DNA of 45,406 bases, taken from NCBI GenBank assembly GCA_021325385.1, contig JAJPHH010000140.1, positions 1 to 45,406 of the forward strand, in the 5' to 3' direction. The first letter of the stretch is position 1; every line of letters starts with the position of its first letter. The notes beneath the pieces are model-generated. The model had not been told where the DNA came from. It made no database searches and saw only the letters and a list, made by a program, of their open reading frames with translations. This DNA is from Alphaproteobacteria bacterium. GTDB taxonomy: Bacteria > Pseudomonadota > Alphaproteobacteria > Rhizobiales > Beijerinckiaceae. Below are positions 7,187 through 15,771 of the stretch, piece after piece. The position numbers and the translations under genes were made by a program.

Positions 7187-8323
7187 TCAGGCCCGGCGTC
7201 GGCGCGCGCCGCCGACGGTATAGATCGCCGCGGCAGCGACGACCACCGTGCCTTCGATCAGGCCCTGATAGTTCGCGCCGAGGTCGAGAATATTGAACCC
7301 ATTGGCCAAGGCGAAGAGCAAGAGAGCGCCAACCAGGGTCTTGACCACGCTGCCGGCGCCGCCGAACAGGGACGTCCCGCCGAGAATCGCTGCGGCGATG
7401 ACGGTCAACTCCGCTCCTTGCAGCGCGGTCGGATTGATTGCGCCGAGCCGCGAGGCGAACAAAATTCCGGCAAAGCCGGCCGTGCCGCTGCACAGGACAA
7501 AGGCCGCCATCTTATAGAGGCCGACATTGACGCCGGAGAGCCGCGCCGCCTCGGAATTGCCGCCGACCGCATAGACGCGCCGGCCGATCGTCGTAAAGCC
7601 GAGCACGAACCAGACAACGAGCGTATAGACGGCGGTGTAGACGACCGGTTTGGCGACGCTCAGGCTCGGTCCGCCGAGCAAGCCGAGCCCGATCAGGGCG
7701 ACGCCGCCGATCGCCGCTCCCCATGGCGTCGCTGTCTTGTCCTTTTTTTGGCGAAAGCGCGCATAGGCCGCGCCGGCGACGAGCAGGCCGCCGATGACGA
7801 ACAGCGCAGCTTGTATCGGCGCACGACCGCCTTCGAACGCGACCATCTGCGCCTTGACCGCCGGGTCCTCGATCATCAGAGACCGGCTGTTGGTGACGAT
7901 GAGGACCAGCCCGCGGATGGCGGTCAGCGTGCCCAGCGTGACGATGAAAGCATTGATGCCGAGGAGCTGCACGATCGCGCCGTTCAAGAGCCCGACGCCG
8001 ATCGCGATCAGCATCGCGACCGCGGCGGCCGGCCAGAAGCCGAGCGCGCCGGCGAGGCTGATCAGCACAGCGCCGGAAAGCGCCGCGACGGAGGCGACCG
8101 AGAGATCGAAATTGCCGGTGATCAGGATCACCGTCATCGCGACGCCCATCATGCCGACCAGCGAAGCTTGGTACAGGATGTTGGTGAGATTGGCGGCGCT
8201 GAAATAGTTTGCTCCGCTGGACGATGCGGTGACGAGGCCGATGATCGCCATCAGCAGGAGCAGCGCGTAATAGACGCCCGCTTCGCGAAGCCCGAAATAC
8301 CGACGCCAGTCCTTCGTGGTCAT
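7187..8323 (-). CDS. Sugar ABC transporter permease, RbsC/XylH type
   Basis: A 378-residue integral membrane protein of the BPD_transp_2 family (ribose/xylose permeases). Many hydrophobic helices are visible. Family signatures include GVAMTVILITGNFDLSVAS near residues 60-78, GINAFIVTLGTL, and the C-terminal AAAILGGTSLFGGAGS segment. A hydrophilic stretch around residues 180-205 followed by extra hydrophobic segments recalls XylH, which is longer than RbsC. It forms an importer with the ATPase and binding protein immediately upstream in the same operon. The arginine-rich tail (GGARRRRA) is on the expected cytoplasmic side. Confidence 0.92.
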   Translation of the reverse strand: MTTKDWRRYFGLREAGVYYALLLLMAIIGLVTASSSGANYFSAANLTNILYQASLVGMMGVAMTVILITGNFDLSVASVAALSGAVLISLAGALGFWPAAAVAMLIAIGVGLLNGAIVQLLGINAFIVTLGTLTAIRGLVLIVTNSRSLMIEDPAVKAQMVAFEGGRAPIQAALFVIGGLLVAGAAYARFRQKKDKTATPWGAAIGGVALIGLGLLGGPSLSVAKPVVYTAVYTLVVWFVLGFTTIGRRVYAVGGNSEAARLSGVNVGLYKMAAFVLCSGTAGFAGILFASRLGAINPTALQGAELTVIAAAILGGTSLFGGAGSVVKTLVGALLLFALANGFNILDLGANYQGLIEGTVVVAAAAIYTVGGARRRRA

Positions 8324-8332
8324 ACCTTTGAC

Positions 8333-9856
8333 TCAGTGAATCGGATGCGCGGCGCGCTCGCCTCGTGCGCCGCGACCGCCGGCGAGCAGGACCAGCTCGT
8401 GCTCCGACGTCGCCGAAGCCGCGCGCTCCGCGACGATGGCGCCGTCGCGCATGACGAGGATCCGGTCGCAGACCGCGAGCAGCTCCTCGAACTCCGAAAA
8501 GACGATGATGACGCCGACCCCGGATTCGGCGAGGCGGCGCGTCAGCGCCAGAATGTCGGCCTTGGCGCCGACATCGATGCCGGCGGTCGGCTCGTCGAGA
8601 AGCAGCAGCTTCACGGCCCCGAACAGCCATTTCGCGACGGTCACTTTCTGAGCGTTGCCGCCGCTCAACTCGTCGACCACGGTTTCGGGCGACGGCGCCT
8701 TGATGCGCAGCTTTTCGATCGCCGCCGCGCCGCGCGCCCATTCCGTCTCTCGGCGCGTCAGCAGGCGGCCAAAAGCCGTGTCGTCGAGATGCGGCAAGGT
8801 GATATTCCGCCAAATTTCGAAGCCGGGGATCAGCCCCTGCGTCTTGCGATCCTCTGGTACGAGCGCAACGTCGGCTCTGACCGCGCCAGCCGTGCTTCGC
8901 GGCAAGGGCTCTCCGTCGAGCATAACCTCGCCGGTCGCATGCCGGTCCGCGCCGAAAACCGCAAGCAACAACTCGCTGCGGCCGGCGCCGAGCAGACCGG
9001 CAAGGCCGACAATTTCGCCTCTGCGCACCTGAAGGCTGACCGGACGAAGCTTGTCGCCGGAGGCGAGATTGCGTACGATGAGCAGTTCGGGCCCGGTTAC
9101 GACTGCGCGATCCTCGCGCAAATGATCGAGCGTGGCGACCGCCTTGCCGACGATGGCTTCAGCGATGGCGCGCTCGTCGACATCCTTGGTTTTGGCGCGC
9201 ATCGCCTCGCGGCCGTCCCTGAGCACCGTAACCTGGTCGGTCAGAGCGACGACCTCGTCGAGAAAATGCGAGACGAAGACAATGCCCTTGCCTTGCGCGG
9301 CGAGGCGGCGGACGGCCTGGTAGACGATCTCGCGTTCTTCATTGGCGAGAGAGGCGGTCGGCTCGTCCATGACGATGAGATCGGCGCCGCCGCCCAGCGC
9401 CTGCATGATCGCCACCATCTGCCGCTTGCCGATCGGCAAATCGGCGACCAGGACGTCGGGATCGATTGCGTAGCCGACGTCGCGGCACAATGCTTCGAAG
9501 CGGATCCGTTCGCCGGGATTATGCCGCCACATTCCGCTTCGCCCGAGGAAAATATTCTCGAGCACGGACAAGGTCGGGGCCAGCGGGATGTGCTGATGGA
9601 TCGTGGCGATGCCGGCCGCGTTCGCCTCGGCCGGCGTCTTGAACGCGACCTCTCTGCCGCGCCAGACGATCGTCCCGCGCGACGCCGGCGCCGCGCCGGA
9701 GAGGATGTTGATCAGCGTCGATTTGCCGGCGCCGTTGGCGCCGAGCAGGCCGTGGACGCGGCCGGCATAGGCGTCGAAATCGACGCCTCTCAAGGCGACC
9801 GTACCGTTCGGAAAAGTCTTTTCGACCTTTCGCAATTGGAGCAGCGGCGCGTCCAC
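8333..9856 (-). CDS. Sugar ABC transporter ATP-binding protein, RbsA type (two NBDs)
   Basis: A 507-residue duplicated ATPase of the ribose-type importer class. The first nucleotide-binding domain has Walker A GANGAGKST (39-47), Walker B LIVMDEPTASL and the H-loop FVSHFLDE. The second has a degenerate P-loop (GLLGAGRSELLL), signature LSGGNAQKVTVAKW and Walker B LLLLDEPTAGID. One active and one degenerate P-loop is usual for RbsA/MglA proteins. The start is a GTG, 21 bases after the binding-protein stop. The sugar cannot be predicted from the ATPase. Confidence 0.93.
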   Translation of the reverse strand: MDAPLLQLRKVEKTFPNGTVALRGVDFDAYAGRVHGLLGANGAGKSTLINILSGAAPASRGTIVWRGREVAFKTPAEANAAGIATIHQHIPLAPTLSVLENIFLGRSGMWRHNPGERIRFEALCRDVGYAIDPDVLVADLPIGKRQMVAIMQALGGGADLIVMDEPTASLANEEREIVYQAVRRLAAQGKGIVFVSHFLDEVVALTDQVTVLRDGREAMRAKTKDVDERAIAEAIVGKAVATLDHLREDRAVVTGPELLIVRNLASGDKLRPVSLQVRRGEIVGLAGLLGAGRSELLLAVFGADRHATGEVMLDGEPLPRSTAGAVRADVALVPEDRKTQGLIPGFEIWRNITLPHLDDTAFGRLLTRRETEWARGAAAIEKLRIKAPSPETVVDELSGGNAQKVTVAKWLFGAVKLLLLDEPTAGIDVGAKADILALTRRLAESGVGVIIVFSEFEELLAVCDRILVMRDGAIVAERAASATSEHELVLLAGGRGARGERAAHPIH

Positions 9857-9877
9857 GGCCCTAAGCTCGATTTCAGA

Positions 9878-10834
9878 TCACCACTGCCCGACACATTGGT
9901 CGATATTGGCCTTGGCGACGCCAGGCGTGTCGTAGGTGATGAATTCATGGTGACGGACGTTCTTGCCGGTCGCCGCTTCGTAGACCGCCTGGAACGCCAA
10001 ATGGCCGAGCTCTTCCGGCTTGTAGCAAACCGTGCCGTCGACCGAGCCGTCCTTGATCGCGGCGATCGCAAGCTTCGAGCCGCCAAAGCCGATGAGCTTC
10101 GCCTTCGAGCCGGCCGCTTTCACCGCGCGAGCGCAGCCGACGACCATGTCGTCCGCCTGATTGAAGAAGAGGTCGACGTCCGGATGAGCGGAGAGGATGT
10201 TCTGGCAGGCGGCCTCGCCCTTCTCCGCGGTCCAGTCGCCCGGCTGGGAGGCGACGATCTGATACTTGGCTTTGGCCTTGTCGAGCGCCTCAAGGAAGCC
10301 CTGGCTGCGCTGCTTGACCTCGGAGAAGCCGGCCTGGCCTTCGATGATGGCGATCTTGGCCGGCCGATCTTGCGGCAGAAGCTTGAGCGCCAGCTCGCCG
10401 GCGCGATTGCCGGCGGCGATCTCGTCCTGGGTGACGACGGCGACCAGCTTCGGGTACACGTCCTTGATTGCGCGCTTGTTGGGATCGCCGATCTGCGAGC
10501 CGACCGAGGCGACGGGAATGCCGGCGGCCGCGACCTTGTCGACCCAGCCTTGGGCGACGGTCGAATCGAGCGGCATGATCACGATGCCTTTGACCCTCTG
10601 CGCGATGAGGTCGTCGATATCGTTCGCCTGCTTCTGAACGTCGTTCTTGGCGTCGAGCACGACCGCGTTGACGCCGGCCTGCTTGGCCGCGTCCTGGAAG
10701 CCTTTGGCGATCGCCGCCGCGAAAGGAAAGCTCAAGCCGACATTCGAAAAGCCGTACGTATCGGCGGCGAGGACCGGCGCTGCGGCGACCGCGCTCATCG
10801 CCGCGGCCACGGTCCATTTGACTAAGCTGTTCAT
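9878..10834 (-). CDS. Periplasmic sugar-binding protein, RbsB type
   Basis: A 318-residue binding protein of the Peripla_BP_4 (ribose-type) family. A Sec signal peptide (about residues 1-23, ending APVLAA) precedes the mature fold that starts YGFSNVGLSFPFAAAIAKGF. Typical features are IVIMPLDSTVAQGW, IEGQAGFSEVKQRSQGF and the hinge-region VDLFFNQADDMVVG. It delivers the substrate to the permease and ATPase that follow. A strong ribosome site (GGGAGGAAACG before ATG) fits high expression. It is 60 bases downstream of the MaoC gene in the same operon. The ligand is likely a sugar, polyol or similar compound. Confidence 0.93.
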   Translation of the reverse strand: MNSLVKWTVAAAMSAVAAAPVLAADTYGFSNVGLSFPFAAAIAKGFQDAAKQAGVNAVVLDAKNDVQKQANDIDDLIAQRVKGIVIMPLDSTVAQGWVDKVAAAGIPVASVGSQIGDPNKRAIKDVYPKLVAVVTQDEIAAGNRAGELALKLLPQDRPAKIAIIEGQAGFSEVKQRSQGFLEALDKAKAKYQIVASQPGDWTAEKGEAACQNILSAHPDVDLFFNQADDMVVGCARAVKAAGSKAKLIGFGGSKLAIAAIKDGSVDGTVCYKPEELGHLAFQAVYEAATGKNVRHHEFITYDTPGVAKANIDQCVGQW

Positions 10835-10894
10835 CGTTTCCTCCCGGGGTTGATCCAGTCGTCGCGGACTTGTTCGCCTTTCGCCGAAGAGCGG

Positions 10895-11350
10895 CTACGC
10901 TGGCGCAGGCCTCCTGCGCTCGACGAGATAAAGGTGTTCGCAGACGAGCGCCGGCTCGTTGCGCTGATTGACGATTTCGATCGCCTCGACGACGACGCCG
11001 AAGCCGCGGCGCTTGGGATGGTCGCGCTTCTCCTTGATCGTGGCGCTGACCGTGATCGTGTCGCCGATGAAGACAGGCTTGAGGAAGCGCAGGCGATCGT
11101 AGCCATAGGACATGGCGCGTGGATTGATCGTGCTCGCCGTCATGCCGATGCCGACGCTGAAGACGAGCGTGCCATGCGCCATGCGCTGCTTGAAATCCTG
11201 CGTCGCGCACCATTCGGCGTCCATATGGTGCGGGAAGAAATCGCCGGTCTGGCCGGCATGCAGGACGATGTCCGCCTCGGTGATCGTCCGGCCGAAGGAG
11301 CGGCGGGAAAAACCGATCGTGTAATCTTCGAAATATTGCTCGGCGATCAT
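10895..11350 (-). CDS. MaoC-like (R)-specific acyl-CoA hydratase/dehydratase
   Basis: A 151-residue single hot-dog-fold protein. The MaoC/hydratase-2 motif D-x-x-P-x-H is visible as Asp37, Pro40 and His42 ([10 protein letters not shown]), and [13 protein letters not shown] follows as in acyl-CoA dehydratases. The expected reaction is reversible hydration of an enoyl-CoA. The chosen ATG overlaps the stop of the CoA-transferase by four bases (ATGA), which couples the two: transferase makes a CoA thioester, this enzyme hydrates or dehydrates it. A mesaconyl-CoA or beta-methylmalyl-CoA hydratase-like role is possible but unproven. Longer in-frame extensions would run through the transferase gene and are rejected. 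Confidence 0.87.
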   Translation of the reverse strand: MIAEQYFEDYTIGFSRRSFGRTITEADIVLHAGQTGDFFPHHMDAEWCATQDFKQRMAHGTLVFSVGIGMTASTINPRAMSYGYDRLRFLKPVFIGDTITVSATIKEKRDHPKRRGFGVVVEAIEIVNQRNEPALVCEHLYLVERRRPAPA

Positions 11351-12561
11351 CCGGCTCTCCGATCGGCCGCGTTCAAGCCGAATTGCGCGAGCACCTCGGC
11401 CGTATGCTCGCCGAGCCGAGGCGCGCCGCGTTTGGATTTCAAAATCGCGCCATCGATCTGAATCGGACAGCGGGTCGTCTGCATCGCCGCGCCGCCCGAA
11501 CTGACGATCTCTTGGACGGCGTCGAGCGCTTGAAATCCGGGATGCGCCTCGAGATGCGGCCAGTCGAGCACGTCGGCGCACCAGATGTCGGCAGGTTCGA
11601 GCCGCGCCAGCCACTCGGCGGTCGGCCGGGTGCGCAAAAGGTCGGCGATAATTTGCTTGATCGCGTCGCGATCGCGGAACCAGGTCGCGGGGTCGGCATA
11701 GGCGCGCAGCGCTTCGCAGGGCAGCAGGTCCGCCAGCTTGCCGATCGGCGTCATGGCTAGCGCCAGATGGCCGTCGGCCGTCGCGTATATGCCGTAGGGC
11801 GCCGCCGTATGGACGTTCGCGTTGCTGACGCGCGAGCGCCGGGGCTGGCCGGATTTTGCGTTGAGATAGGCGGTGAGCGGCTCGAACTGGAGGTCGAGCG
11901 CCGAAGCCATCAGATTGACGTCGACCCTTCCGCCTTTGCCGGTGACGCCCCGACGCACCAGGGCGGCGAGCACGCCTTGAACGAGATGCGCGCCGGTCAG
12001 GATGTCGGCGACAGAGACGCCGACCGGCACCGGACCTTGATCGGCGTCGCCGGAAAGCCACGCTAGGCCCGACAGGGATTGGACGAGCAGATCTTGACCT
12101 GGCTTGTCGCGCCAGGGTCCGCTGGCGCCATAGCCGGTCACGGCGCCATAGACGATCCGTGGGTTGATCTCGGAAACCGCGTCGTAGCCGAGCCCGAGCC
12201 GCTCCATCACGCCGGGCCGGAAATTATGGATCATCACGTCGGCGCGCGCGATCAGCTTCTTCACCAGCGCGAGATCGGCGGGGCTCTTCAGATCGGCGGC
12301 GAAACTGCGCTTGTTCCGATTGATCGTGTGGAAGAGCGCGCTGTCGCCGTCGAACACCTGATCGGCGATGGCGAGTTGGCGACAGAGGTCGCCGCCTTGC
12401 GGCCGCTCGATCTTGACGACGTCGGCGCCGAGATCGGCGAGGCGCAAGGCGCAGGACGGTCCCGCCAGAAATTGGGCGAAGTCGAGGACGACCAATCCCG
12501 CCAGCGGCGGACTCTGGTCTGCCCCGGACGGCGCCAGGTCGCGGCTCTCCTTTAGCGGCAT
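11347..12561 (-). CDS. Class III (CaiB/BaiF) CoA-transferase
   Basis: A 404-residue family III CoA-transferase, which moves CoA between carboxylic acids. Conserved features are [28 protein letters not shown] near the N-terminus, [13 protein letters not shown] (81-93), the HNFRPG motif, and the catalytic Asp157 in [15 protein letters not shown]. It is the first gene of the eight-gene operon and is coupled to the MaoC hydratase. Its presence means that an acid derived from the imported compound is probably handled as a CoA thioester. The 399-residue transferase at 27694-28893 belongs to the same family but is clearly a different protein. Confidence 0.92.
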   Translation of the reverse strand: MPLKESRDLAPSGADQSPPLAGLVVLDFAQFLAGPSCALRLADLGADVVKIERPQGGDLCRQLAIADQVFDGDSALFHTINRNKRSFAADLKSPADLALVKKLIARADVMIHNFRPGVMERLGLGYDAVSEINPRIVYGAVTGYGASGPWRDKPGQDLLVQSLSGLAWLSGDADQGPVPVGVSVADILTGAHLVQGVLAALVRRGVTGKGGRVDVNLMASALDLQFEPLTAYLNAKSGQPRRSRVSNANVHTAAPYGIYATADGHLALAMTPIGKLADLLPCEALRAYADPATWFRDRDAIKQIIADLLRTRPTAEWLARLEPADIWCADVLDWPHLEAHPGFQALDAVQEIVSSGGAAMQTTRCPIQIDGAILKSKRGAPRLGEHTAEVLAQFGLNAADRRAG

Positions 12562-12586
12562 TTCCCACCACGAGGTTTATATGAAA

Positions 12587-12616
12587 ATTATACGTTGATA
12601 TAGAAATCTAAGTCAA
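12587..12616 (-). promoter_or_regulatory. Near-consensus sigma70 promoter for the CoA-transferase operon
   Basis: Reading the minus strand, TTGACT (12616-12611) is followed after 18 bases by a perfect TATAAT (12592-12587). The predicted start of transcription is about 20 bases before the ATG at 12561. The surrounding 12580-12680 is strikingly A+T rich in a G+C-rich genome. The region between the hexamers and just upstream has several TATA/TTTATA stretches that could hold an IclR operator, but I cannot define one. Confidence 0.65.
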
Positions 12617-12800
12617 TCCGTAATCCGCGCTTTATCTCCGCTCACACCACATCTATAAAAATCATCAATTTGCTTATAAACGTCATTTGCCCCAGGTCGC
12701 CCTCTGTGGACCGACCGATCTCTGATTTTGCGTAGAACCGCCCGCCTCATGAGCCGAGGGGCGTTCGAACTCAGTTCGTTGTTTGGCGGACGGCGGCTTT

Positions 12801-13568
12801 TCAGCGGTCGGCGAGACGGCGCCAGAGCGCTTCATAATTGGCGTCGTTGACGCGATTGGCCTCGGCGCGATTGGCGGTGTTGGGATTGACCATCACCATC
12901 GGCTTGACGCCGCGCGCCATCAATTTCTCCGCGGTTGCGGCGACAATCGCATGCGCGATCGCGATCGTGACGCTGGTCGAACTCGCCCCGACCGGATGCT
13001 CCAATCCGTCGATGGCGAGGGAAGCGTCGGCCAACGGCGCATGCGTGTCGATGACGACGTCGGCGATTTCGAAGAGACGTTTGCCGGACGAGTGGCGCGA
13101 GGGGACGCCTTGCGAATGCGGCAGCGAGGTGACCGCGATCACCTTCAGGCCTTTCGCTTTGCTCTCGAGGGCGATGTCGAGGATCACCGCGTTGACGCCG
13201 GAATGCGAGAACAGGATCATCGCATCCTCGGGATCGAGCCGGTGCGCGCTCAAGATCGCCTTGCCGTAGCCTTCGACCGCATGGATGAAGCGATATTGCC
13301 GCGCGCCCATGTCGCCCCAGACGCGATGGAAGGAGATCATCGTGCTCTCGACGATCGGGCGAAAGCCGACGATCGTTCCGGTGCGCGGAAAAGTCTCGAG
13401 CGCAGGCAGCGCGCCGTGACCGGTGCCGAACGTGAAGACCAGCTTGCCGCGCGCGACCGTCTCGGCGCAGACAGACGCGGCTTGGTCGATCGAAGCGGCC
13501 TCGCCGGTTCGCACGGCTTCCAGGCGGTCCGCCAGCGTCTTGAAATAGCGGTCGATCAGCGTATCCAC
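12801..13568 (-). CDS. SIS-domain protein, putative sugar-phosphate isomerase
   Basis: A 255-residue protein with a single SIS (sugar isomerase) domain. LVFTFGTGHGALPALE carries the first glycine-rich loop, and AMILFSHSGVNAVILDIALESKAKG is the classic phosphosugar-binding loop with its Ser residues. It resembles the SIS_2/UPF0309 type of uncharacterised proteins. It starts at a GTG six bases after the nucleoside phosphorylase stop and is the last gene of the nucleoside operon. Context suggests it acts on, or senses, the pentose phosphate released by phosphorolysis; this is inference. There are no catalytic residues that let me name a substrate. Confidence 0.82.
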   Translation of the reverse strand: MDTLIDRYFKTLADRLEAVRTGEAASIDQAASVCAETVARGKLVFTFGTGHGALPALETFPRTGTIVGFRPIVESTMISFHRVWGDMGARQYRFIHAVEGYGKAILSAHRLDPEDAMILFSHSGVNAVILDIALESKAKGLKVIAVTSLPHSQGVPSRHSSGKRLFEIADVVIDTHAPLADASLAIDGLEHPVGASSTSVTIAIAHAIVAATAEKLMARGVKPMVMVNPNTANRAEANRVNDANYEALWRRLADR

Positions 13569-13574
13569 GGCGAG

Positions 13575-14330
13575 TTAATCCTCGGCAGGCGCCGCCAAAG
13601 CGGCGAGCACGTCAAGCGCGATGTCGAACATTTCCTGTTCGCGCGTCGCCTGGTCGCTCGGCGGAAGCGTCGCCTGGGTGAGGCCGTCGACCGTACCCAT
13701 GCAAAAGCTGGAGGCGCGCGCGCCGAGCAGCCGCCCAATTGTCAGCACGGCCGACGTCTCCATATCCATCGCCAAGATGCGATGGCGCAGCAGGTCCTGC
13801 CGAAGGCCTTCAATGGCGCGGCGCTGGCCGTCGTTCAGCGCGAACATCTGGCTGTAGAATCCGTCATAGGTCGCAAACACGCCGGCCCGCCAGGCGCGGC
13901 GGCTGCGGCCGAGGCGCGCGCGCAAGGCCGCGTTGAGGTCGAAATCGGCGGCCGCCGGATAGCCGGCCTGGGCGTAGGTCAATGAGGCGCCCTCGGCCCG
14001 CATCGCCGCGTCGGCGAGAACGAAATCGCCGAGCGCGGCGGGCGGCATGACTTGCGCCGTTCCGATCCGCAAGAACGTATGCACGCCAAGATCGCGAAGT
14101 TCGTGCAGAACGATGGCCGCAATCGGCGCGCCCATGCCGAAGGCCACGGCGGTGATTCGCCTCTCGCCACGCCAGCCGGTGACGGCGCGAAGGCCGCGCC
14201 TCTCGTCCAGCATCTGTGGCCGGTCGAGCGCCCGGGCGAGGCGCGGAATTCGGCCGGGATCGCCGACCAGGATCGCCGAGTCGCCGATTTCGTCCGCCCG
14301 GCAACCGATATACCATGCCGACCTCGTCAT
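13575..14330 (-). CDS. Nucleoside phosphorylase, uridine phosphorylase-like
   Basis: A 251-residue member of the PNP/UDP phosphorylase superfamily (PF01048). Phosphate-binding features include AILVGDPGRIPRLA near residue 20 and FLRIGTAQVMPP near residue 90. AMDMETSAVLTIGRLLG near residue 195 is the ribose-binding ME motif of the family. The reaction is nucleoside plus phosphate to base plus (deoxy)ribose-1-phosphate. The usual RTGTCG/GTS loop is here IGTAQ, so base preference is hard to assign. The ATG overlaps the kinase stop (ATGA). It acts downstream of the BMP-type importer in the same operon. Confidence 0.88.
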   Translation of the reverse strand: MTRSAWYIGCRADEIGDSAILVGDPGRIPRLARALDRPQMLDERRGLRAVTGWRGERRITAVAFGMGAPIAAIVLHELRDLGVHTFLRIGTAQVMPPAALGDFVLADAAMRAEGASLTYAQAGYPAAADFDLNAALRARLGRSRRAWRAGVFATYDGFYSQMFALNDGQRRAIEGLRQDLLRHRILAMDMETSAVLTIGRLLGARASSFCMGTVDGLTQATLPPSDQATREQEMFDIALDVLAALAAPAED

Positions 14331-15208
14331 CGCTCAACTCCCCAGATCGTTTTCTTGTGGCGCGCGATCAACATCTCTCGCGCCGCCGCCTCTCCCGCGC
14401 GCAGCGCGGCAAGCGGATCTCGCCTGACGATCAAAGCAGCGATCAGACCGCCGACAAACGTGTCGCCTGCGCCGGTCGGATCGTTCGCCGCTACGCGCTT
14501 GGTCTTGTCGAGCGGCGCGTAGAGCATTCGGCCGCCCATCGTCAGCGCTGCGCCGGCCGCGCCCTGCGTCTCGACGACCAGACGGTCAGGCCGGCCGGGC
14601 GCGGCGGCGAGAAAGGGCGCGACGAAGTCGCGTTCGCCCTCGCTGTGAACGACGAGATCCGCGCGCGCGGCCAGATCGCGACGCAAGTCTTCCGGGAATG
14701 CGTCCGGGTCGCCCTTCACCGCCCATACCAGGCGTTGCCGGTCGGAAATCCGCGCCAACGCCGCGCGAGCCGCGGAAGCCGGCTGAACTGTCAAGCAGAT
14801 CCAATCCGCCGCCTCCATCATCGCCGCTTGGACCGGATTGTAGCCGGCCCCTGTCGAGGCGGAGGCTTCATAGAGACAATATGAAGCGCCGGAAGGGTCA
14901 TAGGCGAGAATGCAGATCGGCGTATGACCCGAGAGACTCCTTTCGACGCCTTCGGTGGAAAGGCCAAGCGCTGCGACGCGGCGGATGTAATCGGAGCCAG
15001 CGACGTCCGCGCCGACCCAAGTGATCAACGAGACGTCGGCGCCGCCCGCCCGCCGAATGGCGGCGCCGATATAGATCGGGCTGCCGCCCGGCCGCGGCCA
15101 CGCGTCGGCGCGGCTCGTCACGGCGACGGTGCGGCTCGGCTGCGGCGGGGCGGCGAGCTGTACGACATAATCGAGGCTGGCGTAGCCGGAAATCGCGATG
15201 CGCGTCAT
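14327..15208 (-). CDS. PfkB-family carbohydrate kinase
   Basis: A 293-residue ribokinase-like kinase. The N-terminal substrate-binding strand IAISGYASLDYVVQL and the C-terminal PfkB signature DPTGAGDTFVGG (243-254) are clear; Asp249 is the expected catalytic base. A DAWPRPGGSPIYIGAA segment near residue 35 is the usual sugar-contact loop. In this operon it may phosphorylate a nucleoside, ribose or ribose-1-phosphate; all three activities are known among PfkB proteins, and sequence alone does not choose. It is coupled by ATGA overlaps to the hydrolase before it and the phosphorylase after it. Confidence 0.88.
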   Translation of the reverse strand: MTRIAISGYASLDYVVQLAAPPQPSRTVAVTSRADAWPRPGGSPIYIGAAIRRAGGADVSLITWVGADVAGSDYIRRVAALGLSTEGVERSLSGHTPICILAYDPSGASYCLYEASASTGAGYNPVQAAMMEAADWICLTVQPASAARAALARISDRQRLVWAVKGDPDAFPEDLRRDLAARADLVVHSEGERDFVAPFLAAAPGRPDRLVVETQGAAGAALTMGGRMLYAPLDKTKRVAANDPTGAGDTFVGGLIAALIVRRDPLAALRAGEAAAREMLIARHKKTIWGVER

Positions 15209-15768
15209 GCCAGCGCCTTCAGCGCTTCATCGAGCGTGACGACCCTGCCGAAATAGCGCTCGACGTCTTCGAGAGAGGCGGCGGCGAGATGCGGCCGATT
15301 GGAATTGGTCGCCTCGCGCGGCAACAGAACCTCAAATCCGTTTGCGAAAGCATCCTGGATCGTGGCGCGGATGCAGACATTTGTCTTCACGCCGCCGACG
15401 ACCAGCCGTCGCACACGCTGCTCGTTGAGGAACAGGGCCAGATCCGTCGCGAAGAACGCGCTGTAGCGGCGCTTCGGCACGACGATCTCGCGCGACCCTT
15501 CCGGGCCGAAGCCTTCGACGAAAGCTGCGTCGTCGTCGCCGATAAAATGATGTTTCGGCAGCTTTCGCCATTCGAAGTCGTCGAAGGAGGGATAATGCCG
15601 TTCGACCGCGTGGACGACGATTTTGCCGCCGGCTCTCGCCGCAGCGAGGAGCTTGCGAAGCGGGTCGAGCGTAGCCGCCGCCTCCGGATAATAGTTGGGC
15701 ATGCCGGGCGCATAGAACGAATTGATGACGTCGATCAGGATCAAGGCCGTCTCGCCCGCGGCTTCCAT
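15205..15768 (-). CDS. Isochorismatase-like cysteine hydrolase
   Basis: A 187-residue cysteine hydrolase with the family triad Asp13 (LILIDVINSF), Lys99 (VPKRRYSAF) and Cys132 (KTNVCIRAT). Family members hydrolyse amides, carbamates or vinyl ethers: nicotinamidase, ureidoacrylate amidohydrolase and isochorismatase. Being in an operon with nucleoside import and phosphorolysis, it may act on the released base or a breakdown product of it, for example an amide group. That is inference. It begins three bases after the second permease stop. Confidence 0.88.
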   Translation of the reverse strand: MEAAGETALILIDVINSFYAPGMPNYYPEAAATLDPLRKLLAAARAGGKIVVHAVERHYPSFDDFEWRKLPKHHFIGDDDAAFVEGFGPEGSREIVVPKRRYSAFFATDLALFLNEQRVRRLVVGGVKTNVCIRATIQDAFANGFEVLLPREATNSNRPHLAAASLEDVERYFGRVVTLDEALKALA

Positions 15769-15771
15769 CGC

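Noticed and set aside
6362-10825. A single open frame of 1487 codons on the plus strand
   Set aside because: It lies opposite four well-supported minus-strand genes and shows the Arg/Asp/Gln-rich, repetitive composition typical of an antisense frame in G+C-rich DNA.
12740-12800. Terminator after the SIS-domain gene
   Set aside because: Only a 5-base-pair stem (12766-12778) with no T run was found, too weak to annotate.
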